From contig JAEEIT010000129.1 in NCBI GenBank assembly GCA_016281535.1, positions 1 through 64,000 on the forward strand: a stretch of DNA of 64,000 nt, written 5' to 3'. Positions 46,109 through 55,054 of the stretch are shown piece by piece. A program made the position numbers and the translations under genes. The notes below the pieces were generated by a model, which saw only the letters and a program-made list of their open reading frames with translations, had not been told where the DNA came from and ran no database searches. Every line of letters begins with the position of its first letter. Within the stretch, counting starts at the first letter, position 1. Source of the stretch: Clostridia bacterium. Its GTDB lineage: Bacteria; Bacillota; Clostridia; Saccharofermentanales; Saccharofermentanaceae.

Positions 46109-46618
46109 CTAGCTTCTGTCTTCGGATTTCTTTGCCCGGAGAGCGCGGAAAAACTCCTTAAGAAGGGCACTGGACTCTGCCTCCAATATCCCGCCGGTGG
46201 ACTCGACGTGATGATTGTGGGGGAGATCGAAGAGCCGGCTCTTCGAGAAGACGGCTCCGCCCTTCGGATCGTAGGCACCGAAATACACGTGCCGTATATG
46301 AGACTGTATGATGGCACCGGCACACATGTAACAGGGCTCGAGTGTCACATACAGATCACAGTCGAAAAGATGCCAGGCGGACAGCTTGCGGCAGGCCTTC
46401 GAGATGCATACCATCTCCGCGTGAAGCGTCGCATCCTGCTTCGTCTGGCGGAGATTGTGGGCACGGGATATGATCCGGCCGTCCTTGACGATGACGCATC
46501 CGATGGGGGATTCGCCTAAAGCGTAGGCTTTCTGCGCCTCCTTCAGGGCGGCGCGCATGAATTTGGTATGTGTTTCGATTTCGGAAGTCCGGTCGTCCGG
46601 AAGATGGGAAGCAGCCAA
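46109..46618 (-). CDS. tadA: tRNA adenosine(34) deaminase
   Basis: 169 residues from a TTG start with AGAGGAT upstream; the core begins at MRAALKEAQKAY. The zinc site is HAEMVCI and PCYMCAGAI, with the catalytic Glu in HAE. It converts wobble A34 of tRNA-Arg to inosine. Start is uncertain: 46558 (MRAALKE) is the alternative, without a visible ribosome binding site. Convergent with the sigma gene with 2 bases between stops. Confidence 0.92.
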   Translation of the reverse strand: MAASHLPDDRTSEIETHTKFMRAALKEAQKAYALGESPIGCVIVKDGRIISRAHNLRQTKQDATLHAEMVCISKACRKLSAWHLFDCDLYVTLEPCYMCAGAIIQSHIRHVYFGAYDPKGGAVFSKSRLFDLPHNHHVESTGGILEAESSALLKEFFRALRAKKSEDRS

Positions 46619-46675
46619 ATGTAATATCCTCTTTTCTTGCTCATACACAGATTTTCTAAAAAGAAAACGAAATTT

Positions 46676-46718
46676 GTGCAACTTTTTATTTGCACTTACT
46701 CAAGTCTGCGTATATAAT
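46676..46718 (+). promoter_or_regulatory. Promoter of the zinc-ribbon gene with overlapping inverted repeat
   Basis: TTGCAC (46690-46695), a 17-base spacer, a perfect TATAAT (46713-46718). The -35 is also the right arm of GTGCAA/TTGCAC (46676-46695), so a repressor bound there would block the promoter. Confidence 0.6.
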
Positions 46719-46782
46719 GTACTTTGCCTATATGTGGTATTATACCCTTTTATAGGTGATAGAGCAAAGGAAAAAGGATTAA

Positions 46783-47562
46783 ATGGCTACAGAACAAGGT
46801 ATTTGTAAGAATTGCGGTTCGCTTCTTATGGTGAACAGCAGTGATGAATTGTGCGAATGTATTTTTTGCGATTGCGTATTTCCCAGTGCAGAGGCAATCG
46901 AGATCTTTAAAAACCCGGACGGAGTAGAATTCCCGAATCTTCCTCAGCCGAAGCGTGAGGGCAAGGTGACACGTCATACCGTGACGCCGGTCTTCGACGA
47001 TGTGGTAGAGAAGGCTGTTCGGGTCGATAAGGCCGTAAACAAAGAAGCAAAAGTCGAGAAGCTCTACGAGCTTTCCCCGGATGATGTAAAGACACCGAAG
47101 AAGGTGAAGATGATCGTTTACCTGGCGACTGCCGCCTGTCTTCTGATCGTTCTGGGTATTTCCATTCCGCTTTGCGTGATCCGCTCGAACCATGCGAAGG
47201 GGATCGAGAAGAATATAGCCCGCTGTATCACGGATTCCGGCATGAAAGTGTCAACTGAGGTGGATGGCGGATATGCGACCGGGTATAAGATCTCCGGACA
47301 GACGAATAAGAAACTGGAACTCGTTTCTTCCGAAGATGTGGAGAAAGCGCAGGTCCTGTCGGCTTTTGAGTCGTACTGTGCGATCCGCGGCGAAGAGTAC
47401 GGGTACTCTTCATCTGACAGTGCTCATTACTACAGTGGTGTAGTTCTTACAGTATATGCTCCGAATGGAAGATTTACGATCGAAGGGAATAAGGAAGGCG
47501 TAAGTGAAGAGAACGTCGAGTTGTTCGTTCCCGAAACAGAAGAGTCGGAAAGCGAAACATAA
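46783..47562 (+). CDS. Zinc-ribbon membrane-anchored protein of unknown function
   Basis: 259 residues. A zinc-ribbon-like start (CKNCGS and CECIFCDC, residues 8-30) is followed by a linker, one transmembrane helix (about 107-130) and an outer domain of about 130 residues with an acidic C-terminus. This is a common design for small Firmicute envelope or sensor proteins. It lies between the two sigma genes and has its own strong promoter. Confidence 0.65.
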   Translation: MATEQGICKNCGSLLMVNSSDELCECIFCDCVFPSAEAIEIFKNPDGVEFPNLPQPKREGKVTRHTVTPVFDDVVEKAVRVDKAVNKEAKVEKLYELSPDDVKTPKKVKMIVYLATAACLLIVLGISIPLCVIRSNHAKGIEKNIARCITDSGMKVSTEVDGGYATGYKISGQTNKKLELVSSEDVEKAQVLSAFESYCAIRGEEYGYSSSDSAHYYSGVVLTVYAPNGRFTIEGNKEGVSEENVELFVPETEESESET

Positions 47563-47640
47563 GGATATACTGCTTTAGGTGATGGGAAGCCCGGTGCAGA
47601 GGTGATCTGCACATATATGCACGAATTTGGAGGCATAAGC

Positions 47641-48708
47641 ATGGCAAGTGATTTTTCAACAATTCTCCAGAAACTGGAAAATATGGCGTTAGCCAACAAC
47701 AATACGATTTCCTCTCTGGATGTAATGACGGTGATCGAAGAAAATGACGGCGATCCGGATATGGTCGATAAGGTCTTCGACGAGATGGAGGCGAAAGGTA
47801 TCTCCATTTCCGACGGATCCATTATGGAAGATGACGCGATCCGCGAACTGAACCTGGATACCGGTGCGGTCGATGGCGCGGGCATGGACGATCCGGTCCG
47901 TATGTATCTGAAAGAAATCGGTAAGGTTCCGCTTCTTACGGCCGATCAGGAGCAGGAACTCGCACAGCGTATGCTCGAGGGCGATGAAGAGGCCAAGAGC
48001 AAACTGATCGAGGCGAACCTCCGTTTGGTGGTTTCGATTGCGAAGAGATATCTGGGTCGTGGTATGCAGTTCCTCGATCTGATCCAGGAAGGAAACCTGG
48101 GCTTGATCAAGGCCGTAGATAAGTTCGACCATTCGAAAGGTTTTAAGTTCAGTACCTATGCGACATGGTGGATCCGTCAGGCGATCACCCGTGCGATTGC
48201 GGACCAGGCCAGAACGATCCGTATTCCGGTCCACATGGTGGAGACGATCAACCGTCTGGTGCGTGAGCAGCGTTCCCTGATCCAGGAACTGGGCCGTGAG
48301 CCTACCGTGGAAGAAATCGCCGAGCGCATGGGCATGTCTGTGGAGAAGGTCCGTGAGATCCAGAAGATCTCCCAGGAACCGGTTTCTCTCGAGAAGCCGA
48401 TCGGTGAGGAAGAAGACAGCCATCTCGGTGACTTTATCCCGGATGACGATGCGATGTCTCCTGCCGATCAGGTGGCATATACGCTTCTTAAGGAACAGCT
48501 CCTTGACGCCATGAAGGGTCTTACTGCCAGAGAAGAGAAGGTACTGCGCCTCCGTTTCGGTCTGGATGACGGCCGCCAGCGTACTCTCGAAGAAGTAGGT
48601 AAGGAATTCAACGTTACCCGTGAGCGTATCCGTCAGATCGAAGCGAAGGCTCTTCGTAAGCTTCGTCATCCCAGCCGTGCCAAGAAGTTAAAAGAATTCC
48701 TCGACTAA
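47641..48708 (+). CDS. sigA: Primary sigma factor SigA/RpoD
   Basis: 355 residues, start at MASDFSTIL with GGAGG upstream. A short region 1.1-like segment precedes [18 protein letters not shown] (region 1.2). Region 2 has [24 protein letters not shown] (motif partly quoted), and region 4.2 has [27 protein letters not shown] followed by [13 protein letters not shown], the standard SigA end. It directs housekeeping transcription. DnaG is not next to it, unlike in many Firmicutes. Confidence 0.95.
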   Translation: MASDFSTILQKLENMALANNNTISSLDVMTVIEENDGDPDMVDKVFDEMEAKGISISDGSIMEDDAIRELNLDTGAVDGAGMDDPVRMYLKEIGKVPLLTADQEQELAQRMLEGDEEAKSKLIEANLRLVVSIAKRYLGRGMQFLDLIQEGNLGLIKAVDKFDHSKGFKFSTYATWWIRQAITRAIADQARTIRIPVHMVETINRLVREQRSLIQELGREPTVEEIAERMGMSVEKVREIQKISQEPVSLEKPIGEEEDSHLGDFIPDDDAMSPADQVAYTLLKEQLLDAMKGLTAREEKVLRLRFGLDDGRQRTLEEVGKEFNVTRERIRQIEAKALRKLRHPSRAKKLKEFLD

Positions 48709-48735
48709 CCCTGTTCTTTCGGCGAGGTCGGTTAT

Positions 48736-50076
48736 ATGAAGCGGCTTACTTTCAAATCCGGATTTATATCCAGAGATGGACTGGACTTCGTCAATCAGAG
48801 GAAGTTCATGCGTGAAGCCCTGCTTGAGGTATGCTCTCCGAAAGAAGTGACCATTCCCATGAAGCAGCATGTCGGCACACCATGCGAACCTGTCGTTTCC
48901 GTCGGGGACAGTGTGGCGATGGGCGATCCTGTCGGCATGCCTTCGGATATGGGAGGCGTCCCTGTGCATGCAAGCATCTCCGGTACGGTCACGAGAATCG
49001 ATACGATCCGGCTTCCCAATAAGGTCAGCTGCAAAGCAGTGACGATCAAGAACGATCTTCACCGCCGTGTTTCTCCGCGTATTACGCCAAGGAAAAACTA
49101 CTCGTCGCTTTCGATCGAAGAGATGACGAAGCTTCTGTGGGCTTCCGGGATCTGCGGCATGGGCGGAGAAGGTGTACCGACGTACACGAAGTGCATGCGT
49201 GCAAGAAATGCCGGTGTGGATACACTTCTGGTCAACTGTACACAGAGTGAACCGTTCCTTTCCTGCGATCTTCACCATGTCCGGGTCAATGCGGCGAAGG
49301 TACTTCAGGGGGCCATGGCGCTGAGCGGGATCTGTCACGTGAAGAGAGTCCTGTTCTGTATTGAAGATACGTGGACAGATGAGATCGTGGCCCTCAACCA
49401 GGCGGTAGAGAATGCGAAAGGACGCTATCTGGACAGAAAGATCGAAGTGCGCTTGTTTAAACCGAGATTCCCGCAGGGCTGTCAGCAGCTCCTGATCAAG
49501 GCACTCTACGGCGTCGAGCTCGAACTGGGAAGACAGCCTGAAGAAGCCGTAAAGGCAGTACTGTTTAACGCGTCGACATGTTTCGCTTTCTCGGAGATGA
49601 TCGAGAAGAACCAGCCACTGACATCACGTATCGTGACGATATCCGGCGATACGATCACGGGACATAACGTGCTCGTGCCGATCGGTACCAGTGTGGCGGA
49701 GATCCTGGAGAGAGTTCCGGGTGCCCATAGCGCCCAGCGTGTCGCATGGGGCGGGGCCATGACGGGAGTTGCCATCGACCGGCTGGACGTACCGATCATC
49801 AAGACCACCGCTGCGATTACGATCATCCGGAAATTCGAACCGCCGAGAACGAACTGCATTCACTGCGGTTCCTGTATCGGGGCCTGTCCCGTAGGACTTG
49901 CTCCTGTCCTTCTGAACCGTCTGATCGAACTGGGGCAGACCGAGCAGCTGAAGTCGGAATCCGTGGAACAGTGTATCGCCTGCGGTGCCTGTTCGTATGT
50001 ATGCCCGGCCGGCATCGAACTGTCGACGAATATTGCGAAAGCGGCCCATCGGGCAAGAAGGAGCGGACGGGTATGA
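48736..50076 (+). CDS. rnfC: RnfC-like electron transport subunit
   Basis: 446 residues. Order: N-terminal sandwich domain, a Rossmann/NuoF-like domain with GICGMGGEGVPT (usual Rnf: GLGGATFPT) and VNCTQSEPFLS (usual GAECEPYLT), a SLBB region, then two 4Fe-4S motifs CIHCGSCIGACP and CIACGACSYVCP. The iron-sulfur sites are intact, but the nucleotide/flavin loop differs from the consensus. It starts a four-gene operon that lacks rnfB; it overlaps rnfD by 4 bases. Confidence 0.88.
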   Translation: MKRLTFKSGFISRDGLDFVNQRKFMREALLEVCSPKEVTIPMKQHVGTPCEPVVSVGDSVAMGDPVGMPSDMGGVPVHASISGTVTRIDTIRLPNKVSCKAVTIKNDLHRRVSPRITPRKNYSSLSIEEMTKLLWASGICGMGGEGVPTYTKCMRARNAGVDTLLVNCTQSEPFLSCDLHHVRVNAAKVLQGAMALSGICHVKRVLFCIEDTWTDEIVALNQAVENAKGRYLDRKIEVRLFKPRFPQGCQQLLIKALYGVELELGRQPEEAVKAVLFNASTCFAFSEMIEKNQPLTSRIVTISGDTITGHNVLVPIGTSVAEILERVPGAHSAQRVAWGGAMTGVAIDRLDVPIIKTTAAITIIRKFEPPRTNCIHCGSCIGACPVGLAPVLLNRLIELGQTEQLKSESVEQCIACGACSYVCPAGIELSTNIAKAAHRARRSGRV

Positions 50077-51038
50077 AGAGAAAACAGCTCGCTCCCCATA
50101 TTCATGCCGATCAGCCGGCCTCGGTCCGCTACATCTATGTGCTGCTGGCCCTTCTTCCGGCCTGGATCGGTGCCGTATTCTACTATGGGATCCGTGTGGT
50201 CGTACTCTCGGCCGTTTCCATGGGATGTTTCTTCCTTTCGGACTACATCGTCTCCAGACGCATGTATCCGGAACAGTCATACTATGTGGACTTAAGCTCT
50301 CTGATCAGCGGACTTCTCCTGGTTCTGATGGTCCCGGCGTCCACATCGGTCTGGGCGGTCCTTCTGGCCTCCCTCTTCGGATCGCTTCTCGTGAAGCAGG
50401 CATTCGGAGGCGTGGGAACGAATATCTTAAATCCCGCACTGGCATCGCGGGCATTCCTGGAATTCACATTTCCTGTCCAGATGACGGCGGTGGAAGCCCC
50501 GTTTTCCGGGCTGTGGCATCTTTCCTCGCTTCTGAACGGAAAGCCGGCCGCGCAGATGGTCTCCACAGAGACTTCCGTTCCGTGGATGCATATTCTCTCC
50601 GGACGGATCACCGGCATGGCAGGCGTCACGTCGATCGTGCTCCTTCTGATCGGTCTTCTGATCCTTCTTGAGAGAAGACTGTTCCGTTTCGAAGCGCCGG
50701 CGGGATACTTCCTGGTCCTGATATTCGGATATGTTCCTTTCTACTGGGATGCGCTGCGGTTCGATACCTTTTTCGTCTGGCTCTGTACTGGCGGACTTCT
50801 TCTGGTGGGGATCTTCATGTTAAATGACTATTCCACGATCCCGATGGATCCGAAGGGAAGGTTTCTGTTCGGGCTGATAGCCGGTCTTCTGACGCTGGTG
50901 ATGTACCGCTTCGGAAACAGTACCTATGCGATGGTATTCCCGGTTCTGATGATGAATATGACGACGCCGATCTTCGATCACTATCTGCGTCCGCGTGCTT
51001 TCTCCAAGCCGAGCTGGTACAGGGAGGTGGAAGAATGA
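50073..51038 (+). CDS. rnfD: RnfD-like membrane subunit lacking the SGAT flavin site
   Basis: 321 residues, about 9-10 helices, start at MKRKQLAP with AAGGAG upstream. GTNILNPALASRAFLEF and the final NSTYAMVFPVLMMNMTTPIFDHYLRPR match the RnfD/NqrB family. Where family members have the covalent FMN motif SGATP, this protein reads AAQMVSTETSVP. The flavin-carrying threonine is therefore not in its usual motif. Residue STET might still offer a Thr; this cannot be judged by eye. Confidence 0.85.
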   Translation: MKRKQLAPHIHADQPASVRYIYVLLALLPAWIGAVFYYGIRVVVLSAVSMGCFFLSDYIVSRRMYPEQSYYVDLSSLISGLLLVLMVPASTSVWAVLLASLFGSLLVKQAFGGVGTNILNPALASRAFLEFTFPVQMTAVEAPFSGLWHLSSLLNGKPAAQMVSTETSVPWMHILSGRITGMAGVTSIVLLLIGLLILLERRLFRFEAPAGYFLVLIFGYVPFYWDALRFDTFFVWLCTGGLLLVGIFMLNDYSTIPMDPKGRFLFGLIAGLLTLVMYRFGNSTYAMVFPVLMMNMTTPIFDHYLRPRAFSKPSWYREVEE

Positions 51039-52255
51039 CCCGGTCTTTCTTTAAAGGTGTGACGATACATGCGGCCATCTGTGTGCTGGTCACGCTGACC
51101 TTTCTTTTCTCGTGCCTGAGTTATGCCCGGTCCGTGGCCCGTTCCGGACAGCAGGAAGAATACCGGGAACTCTACGGTTCTCTTCTCATGGCATCGGAGT
51201 ACCGGTCACTTAAGACGGAAGTGCTGGACAATCACGAAGATATACTGGCGGTGTATAGTGCATATGACGAATCGGGACGTCTCATCGGGTATATTCTGGA
51301 TGTGCAGACACAGAACGCAGACGGCATGATCCATACACAGATGAGTATCAGCGAAGACGGAGAGAACCTGATGAATATCCGGGTGGTCGAGCAGAGCGGA
51401 ATCGGAGAAGCTCTGACCGAGGAGCAGATGGATACGCTCCGCACCCAGCTTAAGGGACAGCGTATTCCGGTTTCAGTCCGTAAAGACCTGCCGACCGAAG
51501 CCTATAAGCAGATGGACTATGACCCGCTCCTGGGGCTTCACGATGGCGTGTACTACGCACAGGCAGAGAATGCCGCATCGGACGGGTATAAGGATTACTG
51601 TGAGATCGAGGTCAGTGGCGGCCGTATCGTACGTGTGGAGTGGGATGCGGAAAATGAACTGTCCCACACCCGTTCCCAGGACTCGATCAGTGGGGAGTAT
51701 AAAGTAAGCGGAAATATCTGGGCCGAGCAGTCCTATCGCCTCTGTAACCGTCTGGTGCTGGTACAGGATCCGGTGAAGCTGGCGATGAAGTCTGACGGAA
51801 AAACAGAGATCATCGACGGTGTGACGATCGATATTTCCACTTTCGTCCAGCTCGTGAACGACTGCATCGCGAACTCGCGTGCTTCCTTTACGAAAGAGCA
51901 GTACCTGAAGAATCAGAGCGGTACGGAGGATCCGGACGACGATGCGTCTTCGGAGACGACGGCGCCGCCGGAGGAGATCACGCCTGCCGTAACGGATGAG
52001 ACGAAAGGAGCGCCGGAACCGACGACGGCTGCTGACACGGAACCTTCCGAACTCGGCGTCATCGGCGGAGAAGACGGTGTGGTCTCGGGAGAAGGAGATA
52101 ACATCCTCTCGGATAGTGTGGACGGCATTCCATTAAGTGAGATCCGAACCTATATCGACGGACTTCCTGAAGCGCAGGCACAGACGGCGGCACTTCTGTC
52201 TTCGGTAAATGAGGCGTATAAGTTTATGCGTGAATATTTGAACTGGGTAGGCTGA
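51035..52255 (+). CDS. rnfG: RnfG-like subunit with two FMN_bind-like segments, no SGAT motif
   Basis: 406 residues: one N-terminal helix, a first FMN_bind-like segment (about 65-150, GYILDVQ and GIGEAL), a second (about 175-280, DGYKDYCEIEVSGGRIVRV), then a low-complexity Thr/Pro/Glu/Asp tail. Normal RnfG is about 200 residues and has SGAT for covalent FMN. Here the expected sites read DPLLGLHDG and IDGVTIDISTF. The overlap with rnfD and rnfE-A genes shows one operon. Confidence 0.78.
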   Translation: MTRSFFKGVTIHAAICVLVTLTFLFSCLSYARSVARSGQQEEYRELYGSLLMASEYRSLKTEVLDNHEDILAVYSAYDESGRLIGYILDVQTQNADGMIHTQMSISEDGENLMNIRVVEQSGIGEALTEEQMDTLRTQLKGQRIPVSVRKDLPTEAYKQMDYDPLLGLHDGVYYAQAENAASDGYKDYCEIEVSGGRIVRVEWDAENELSHTRSQDSISGEYKVSGNIWAEQSYRLCNRLVLVQDPVKLAMKSDGKTEIIDGVTIDISTFVQLVNDCIANSRASFTKEQYLKNQSGTEDPDDDASSETTAPPEEITPAVTDETKGAPEPTTAADTEPSELGVIGGEDGVVSGEGDNILSDSVDGIPLSEIRTYIDGLPEAQAQTAALLSSVNEAYKFMREYLNWVG

Positions 52256-52256
52256 T

Positions 52257-53384
52257 ATGAAGGAGAAAGGCTATATTTCGACAAAACAATACAGGATCCT
52301 GCTTTCCTTCGCGCTGCTGATGATCTTCACCACCAGCTCGCTTCCGGCGTTCTGCGGAGCCTGCGTACAGATCATAGTGTTTCTTCTTCTCAACCGGGAA
52401 GTGTTCCTCCGCGTCTCCAATAAACGGATCAGCTGGGGCGTGTTTCTCATTACCGCAGCACTTATGGGGGAGGGAGTTTATCTTCTTTCTCCATATCTTC
52501 CCGCATCGTTCTCCAGCGAAGGATTCTTCCTTCTTCCTGCTTCGACATTTCTTTTCCTGAGTGTGCCGATGTTCGACTATTTCGATGCGGAACATCAGAT
52601 CTCTCTTCCTGAGATCTGGCGGGGATTCTTCTATTTCGTCCCGGCCGGAATCATCATATCGATGCTTCGGGAACTGTTCGGAAATGCATCGGTGTGCGGA
52701 GTCTATTTTGAGTCGCTTACCCGGTATGAGATCCGGTTCTTCGCGCATACGTCGGGGTCGGCACTTCTGGTCCTGGTGTCCCTTCTTTTCCTGTACTTTC
52801 TTAAGAACGGGGAGTCGGATACGCCGACCGTCATGGATACGAAGGAACAGCGTTCGAGGATATTCCGCCCGATCTCCCTTGCTAAGGAGAAACGGTTCCT
52901 GCTTCTGAGCCTTTGTCTTCTGATTTATGTCCTGCTGTTCGGGGCGATCGGGATCCTTCTGATCTTTCACGTGCCGTCCTTCCTGCATCAGCCGGCCCAT
53001 ATCGTCCTTCTGTCGTCGGTCGTTTCACCTCTTTTATTCACGCTGATCGTGAAAGGCCTGAAGCAGAGTGAAACGCTTGACGAGTATAACTATGTACCCT
53101 TCCTGGGTGTCATTACGACCTCGATCCCCCTGATATTCTATATGCGCGATCTGGTCCTGCCGTCGGATGTTTCGACGGGGATGAGGATCCTCTGGTGGAG
53201 TGCTCTGACCGTCGGGGTCTGGCTCTTCTCCGTTGCCGTGTTCGCATATTGCCGGGTGATCAACGGAAGGCTTTTGTTCGGTAAGCAGCCCCGCTGTCTG
53301 GAGGGGATCCCGTTGATCGTGCTGCATGTCCTTCTGGCCATGATCGTGTTCATGCCGTGGACGCAGGTCCTGATCAATATCTGA
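52257..53384 (+). CDS. RnfE-RnfA-like fusion membrane protein
   Basis: 375 residues, about 11-12 helices. RnfA and RnfE are each about 200 residues with six helices. The first half carries SMLRELFGNASVCG, matching RnfE (SLREIIGNGTLFG). The second half carries LGVITTSIPLI and PRCLEGIPLIVLHVLLAMIVFMP, matching RnfA (LPLITTNCAVL, FRGNAIALITAGLMSLAFM). Metal-ligand cysteines of the membrane 2Fe-2S site are mostly gone: NC is replaced by SI in the second half, and only CGAC near residue 33 remains in the first. It begins 1 base after rnfG. Confidence 0.75.
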   Translation: MKEKGYISTKQYRILLSFALLMIFTTSSLPAFCGACVQIIVFLLLNREVFLRVSNKRISWGVFLITAALMGEGVYLLSPYLPASFSSEGFFLLPASTFLFLSVPMFDYFDAEHQISLPEIWRGFFYFVPAGIIISMLRELFGNASVCGVYFESLTRYEIRFFAHTSGSALLVLVSLLFLYFLKNGESDTPTVMDTKEQRSRIFRPISLAKEKRFLLLSLCLLIYVLLFGAIGILLIFHVPSFLHQPAHIVLLSSVVSPLLFTLIVKGLKQSETLDEYNYVPFLGVITTSIPLIFYMRDLVLPSDVSTGMRILWWSALTVGVWLFSVAVFAYCRVINGRLLFGKQPRCLEGIPLIVLHVLLAMIVFMPWTQVLINI

Positions 53385-53408
53385 TGTGAGGAAAAGGAGA
53401 AGTAACAA

Positions 53409-54626
53409 GTGAGAATCGTGATCACGTGCCTGTTCGGGCTGGAACATTATTGTGTAGAGGATCTGGAGAATATCGGTTATTCCAGGGACCGGATCTTCGT
53501 TACCGACGGGCAGGTCGTTCTGGATACGACGCCGAAGGACATGGCGTCGGATGCGGCGAGAGTGTGCCTGTGGAGCCGGCGGGGAGAACGTGTTCTCCTT
53601 TCGATCGATGAATTCCACGCGGAGACATTCGATGATTTCTTCGACGGGATCGCTTCGATTTCCTGGGTGAACTATATTCCGACAGGCGCGGCGTTCCATG
53701 TGAACGGCTATTCGCGTGATTCGAAACTGTTCGGGATCCCGGCCTGCCAGAGCCTTTGTAAGAAGGCCATTGTAAAAGCACTGTCCTCCCTTCGTCCGAC
53801 TTCTTCGGAGGAACGGATCTTCGAAGATGAGAAGATCGGTCTGGTGAAAGTGGTCTTCGGGATCGTGAAGGATAACGTCAACGTCATGATCGATATCACG
53901 GGAGACGGTCTCCATAAACGCGGATATCGCCCGTTGATGCACGAAGCCCCGATCAAAGAGACCCTCGCGGCCGGCATGGTGAGCGCGGCCCAGTACCGCT
54001 TCTTCGGGGAAGAGGCGCTGGTCGATCCCTTCTGCGGGTCCGGCACCATCGTGATCGAGGCGGCCCTGATGGCGCTGAATATCGCACCGGGACTGAACCG
54101 TGCCTTCTCCGGTGAGGCACTTCCTTATATCGGGAAACAGGCATACGACCGGGCCAGGGAAGAGGCGCGGGATCTTATGGATCTGACCCCGATGGATGAT
54201 ATCTATTTCTACGGTTCGGATATCGATCCGAAGGCGGTGCGGGTGGCCGAGAATAATGCGAAAGCAGCAGGTGTTTCCGACTTCGTACGCTTCAAGGTCT
54301 CGGATTTTCGGGACCAGACGCCGGAGGCACTCCTGTCCTGGACGAACATGAAACGTCAGCTGATCCTCTGTAATCCTCCGTATGGCGGCCGTCTTCTGAC
54401 ACCGGAAGCGGCAGCAGAGATCTACCGGGGCATCGCATCGACTTATCTGGACAGGAACGGATACTGTAGAAAAGGCATCCGGCTGTCGGTCATCACGCCG
54501 GACGATTCTTTCGAGAACCAGGTGGTGCGAAAAGCAGATAAAAGACGAAAACTGTATAACGGTTCCATTCGATGCCAATTGACAAATTATTTTCGTCTTC
54601 CTCCGAAAGAAAAAGGGGACCGATAG
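53409..54626 (+). CDS. THUMP-domain rRNA methyltransferase (RlmL/YpsC-like)
   Basis: 405 residues, GTG start with AAGGAG upstream. An N-terminal THUMP domain (about 45-160) is followed by a class I SAM fold with DPFCGSGTIVIEAA and the catalytic NPPYGGRL. The family methylates N2 of guanosine in 23S rRNA. It lies 24 bases after the Rnf-like operon and may be co-transcribed. Confidence 0.9.
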   Translation: MRIVITCLFGLEHYCVEDLENIGYSRDRIFVTDGQVVLDTTPKDMASDAARVCLWSRRGERVLLSIDEFHAETFDDFFDGIASISWVNYIPTGAAFHVNGYSRDSKLFGIPACQSLCKKAIVKALSSLRPTSSEERIFEDEKIGLVKVVFGIVKDNVNVMIDITGDGLHKRGYRPLMHEAPIKETLAAGMVSAAQYRFFGEEALVDPFCGSGTIVIEAALMALNIAPGLNRAFSGEALPYIGKQAYDRAREEARDLMDLTPMDDIYFYGSDIDPKAVRVAENNAKAAGVSDFVRFKVSDFRDQTPEALLSWTNMKRQLILCNPPYGGRLLTPEAAAEIYRGIASTYLDRNGYCRKGIRLSVITPDDSFENQVVRKADKRRKLYNGSIRCQLTNYFRLPPKEKGDR

Positions 54627-54676
54627 TCCACCGATTGCGGACAGCGAAATTGTCAAATTGAAATTTTATGACCTTG

Positions 54677-54701
54677 AAAAGCCCTGAAATCGGGGCTTTT
54701 T
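54677..54701 (+). terminator. Terminator after the rRNA methyltransferase gene
   Basis: AAAAGCCC and GGGCTTTTT form an 8-bp stem with an 8-base loop and a T-tract. Confidence 0.85.
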
Positions 54702-54714
54702 CACGTCGTGAAAA
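54698..54714. repeat. Palindrome TTTTCACG-T-CGTGAAAA
   Basis: Perfect 8-bp inverted repeat around one base, overlapping the T-tract of the terminator. Possible operator or second hairpin. Confidence 0.4.
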
Positions 54715-54809
54715 CTTTTGGTGTTTTTCAGAAAAAGCCTTGACAAAAAATACCCTGCCTAGTTTCAAGCGTTTGAGAGGGCCCTTTTACCGAAAGCCTT
54801 GTTTTTGAG

Positions 54810-54876
54810 TTATCCACAGAGTTTTCCACTTTTTCCACAGGTTTTTTGTTGACTGGAAGAGGAAAACTGTGGAAAA
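54810..54876. other. Cluster of DnaA-box-like sequences in an AT-rich gap
   Basis: The 428-base gap before proA holds TTATCCACA (54810-54818, perfect consensus), TTTTCCACT (54822-54830), TTTTCCACA (54831-54839) and the reverse TGTGGAAAA (54868-54876). Pyrimidine-rich and purine-rich AT tracts follow (54905-54955). The set resembles a DnaA-binding region. No dnaA, dnaN or gyrB gene is near, and genes on both sides read the same way, which argues against the main origin. Confidence 0.45.
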
Positions 54877-54993
54877 CTCGTTGCATCAATCGGTTGTCAT
54901 TTGGCTTCGTTTTCTTTTCTTTTTCTTTCGAAATGAAAACAGAAACGAAAGTGCAAAAATCCTTGAACTTCTCGGTTCATACAGTAGGGAATC

Positions 54994-55002
54994 TGATATA
55001 AT
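54994..55002 (+). promoter_or_regulatory. Extended -10 promoter of the proA-rpiB-upp-atp genes
   Basis: TGATATAAT gives TGn plus a perfect TATAAT; no good -35 stands 16-18 bases upstream. Confidence 0.55.
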
Positions 55003-55054
55003 AAGGTGAAGTAGTTTGGAGAGTGGGGACACTCTGGAAGAGAAGGTTTACGTT

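Noticed and set aside
48736-53384. Rnf operon as a pseudogene cluster
   Set aside because: All four genes are open, overlap tightly, have ribosome binding sites and keep family architecture, so decay is less likely than functional change.
54627-55054. Chromosomal replication origin
   Set aside because: Only four DnaA-like boxes, no dnaA, dnaN or gyrB nearby, and genes on both sides are transcribed in the same direction rather than away from the site.
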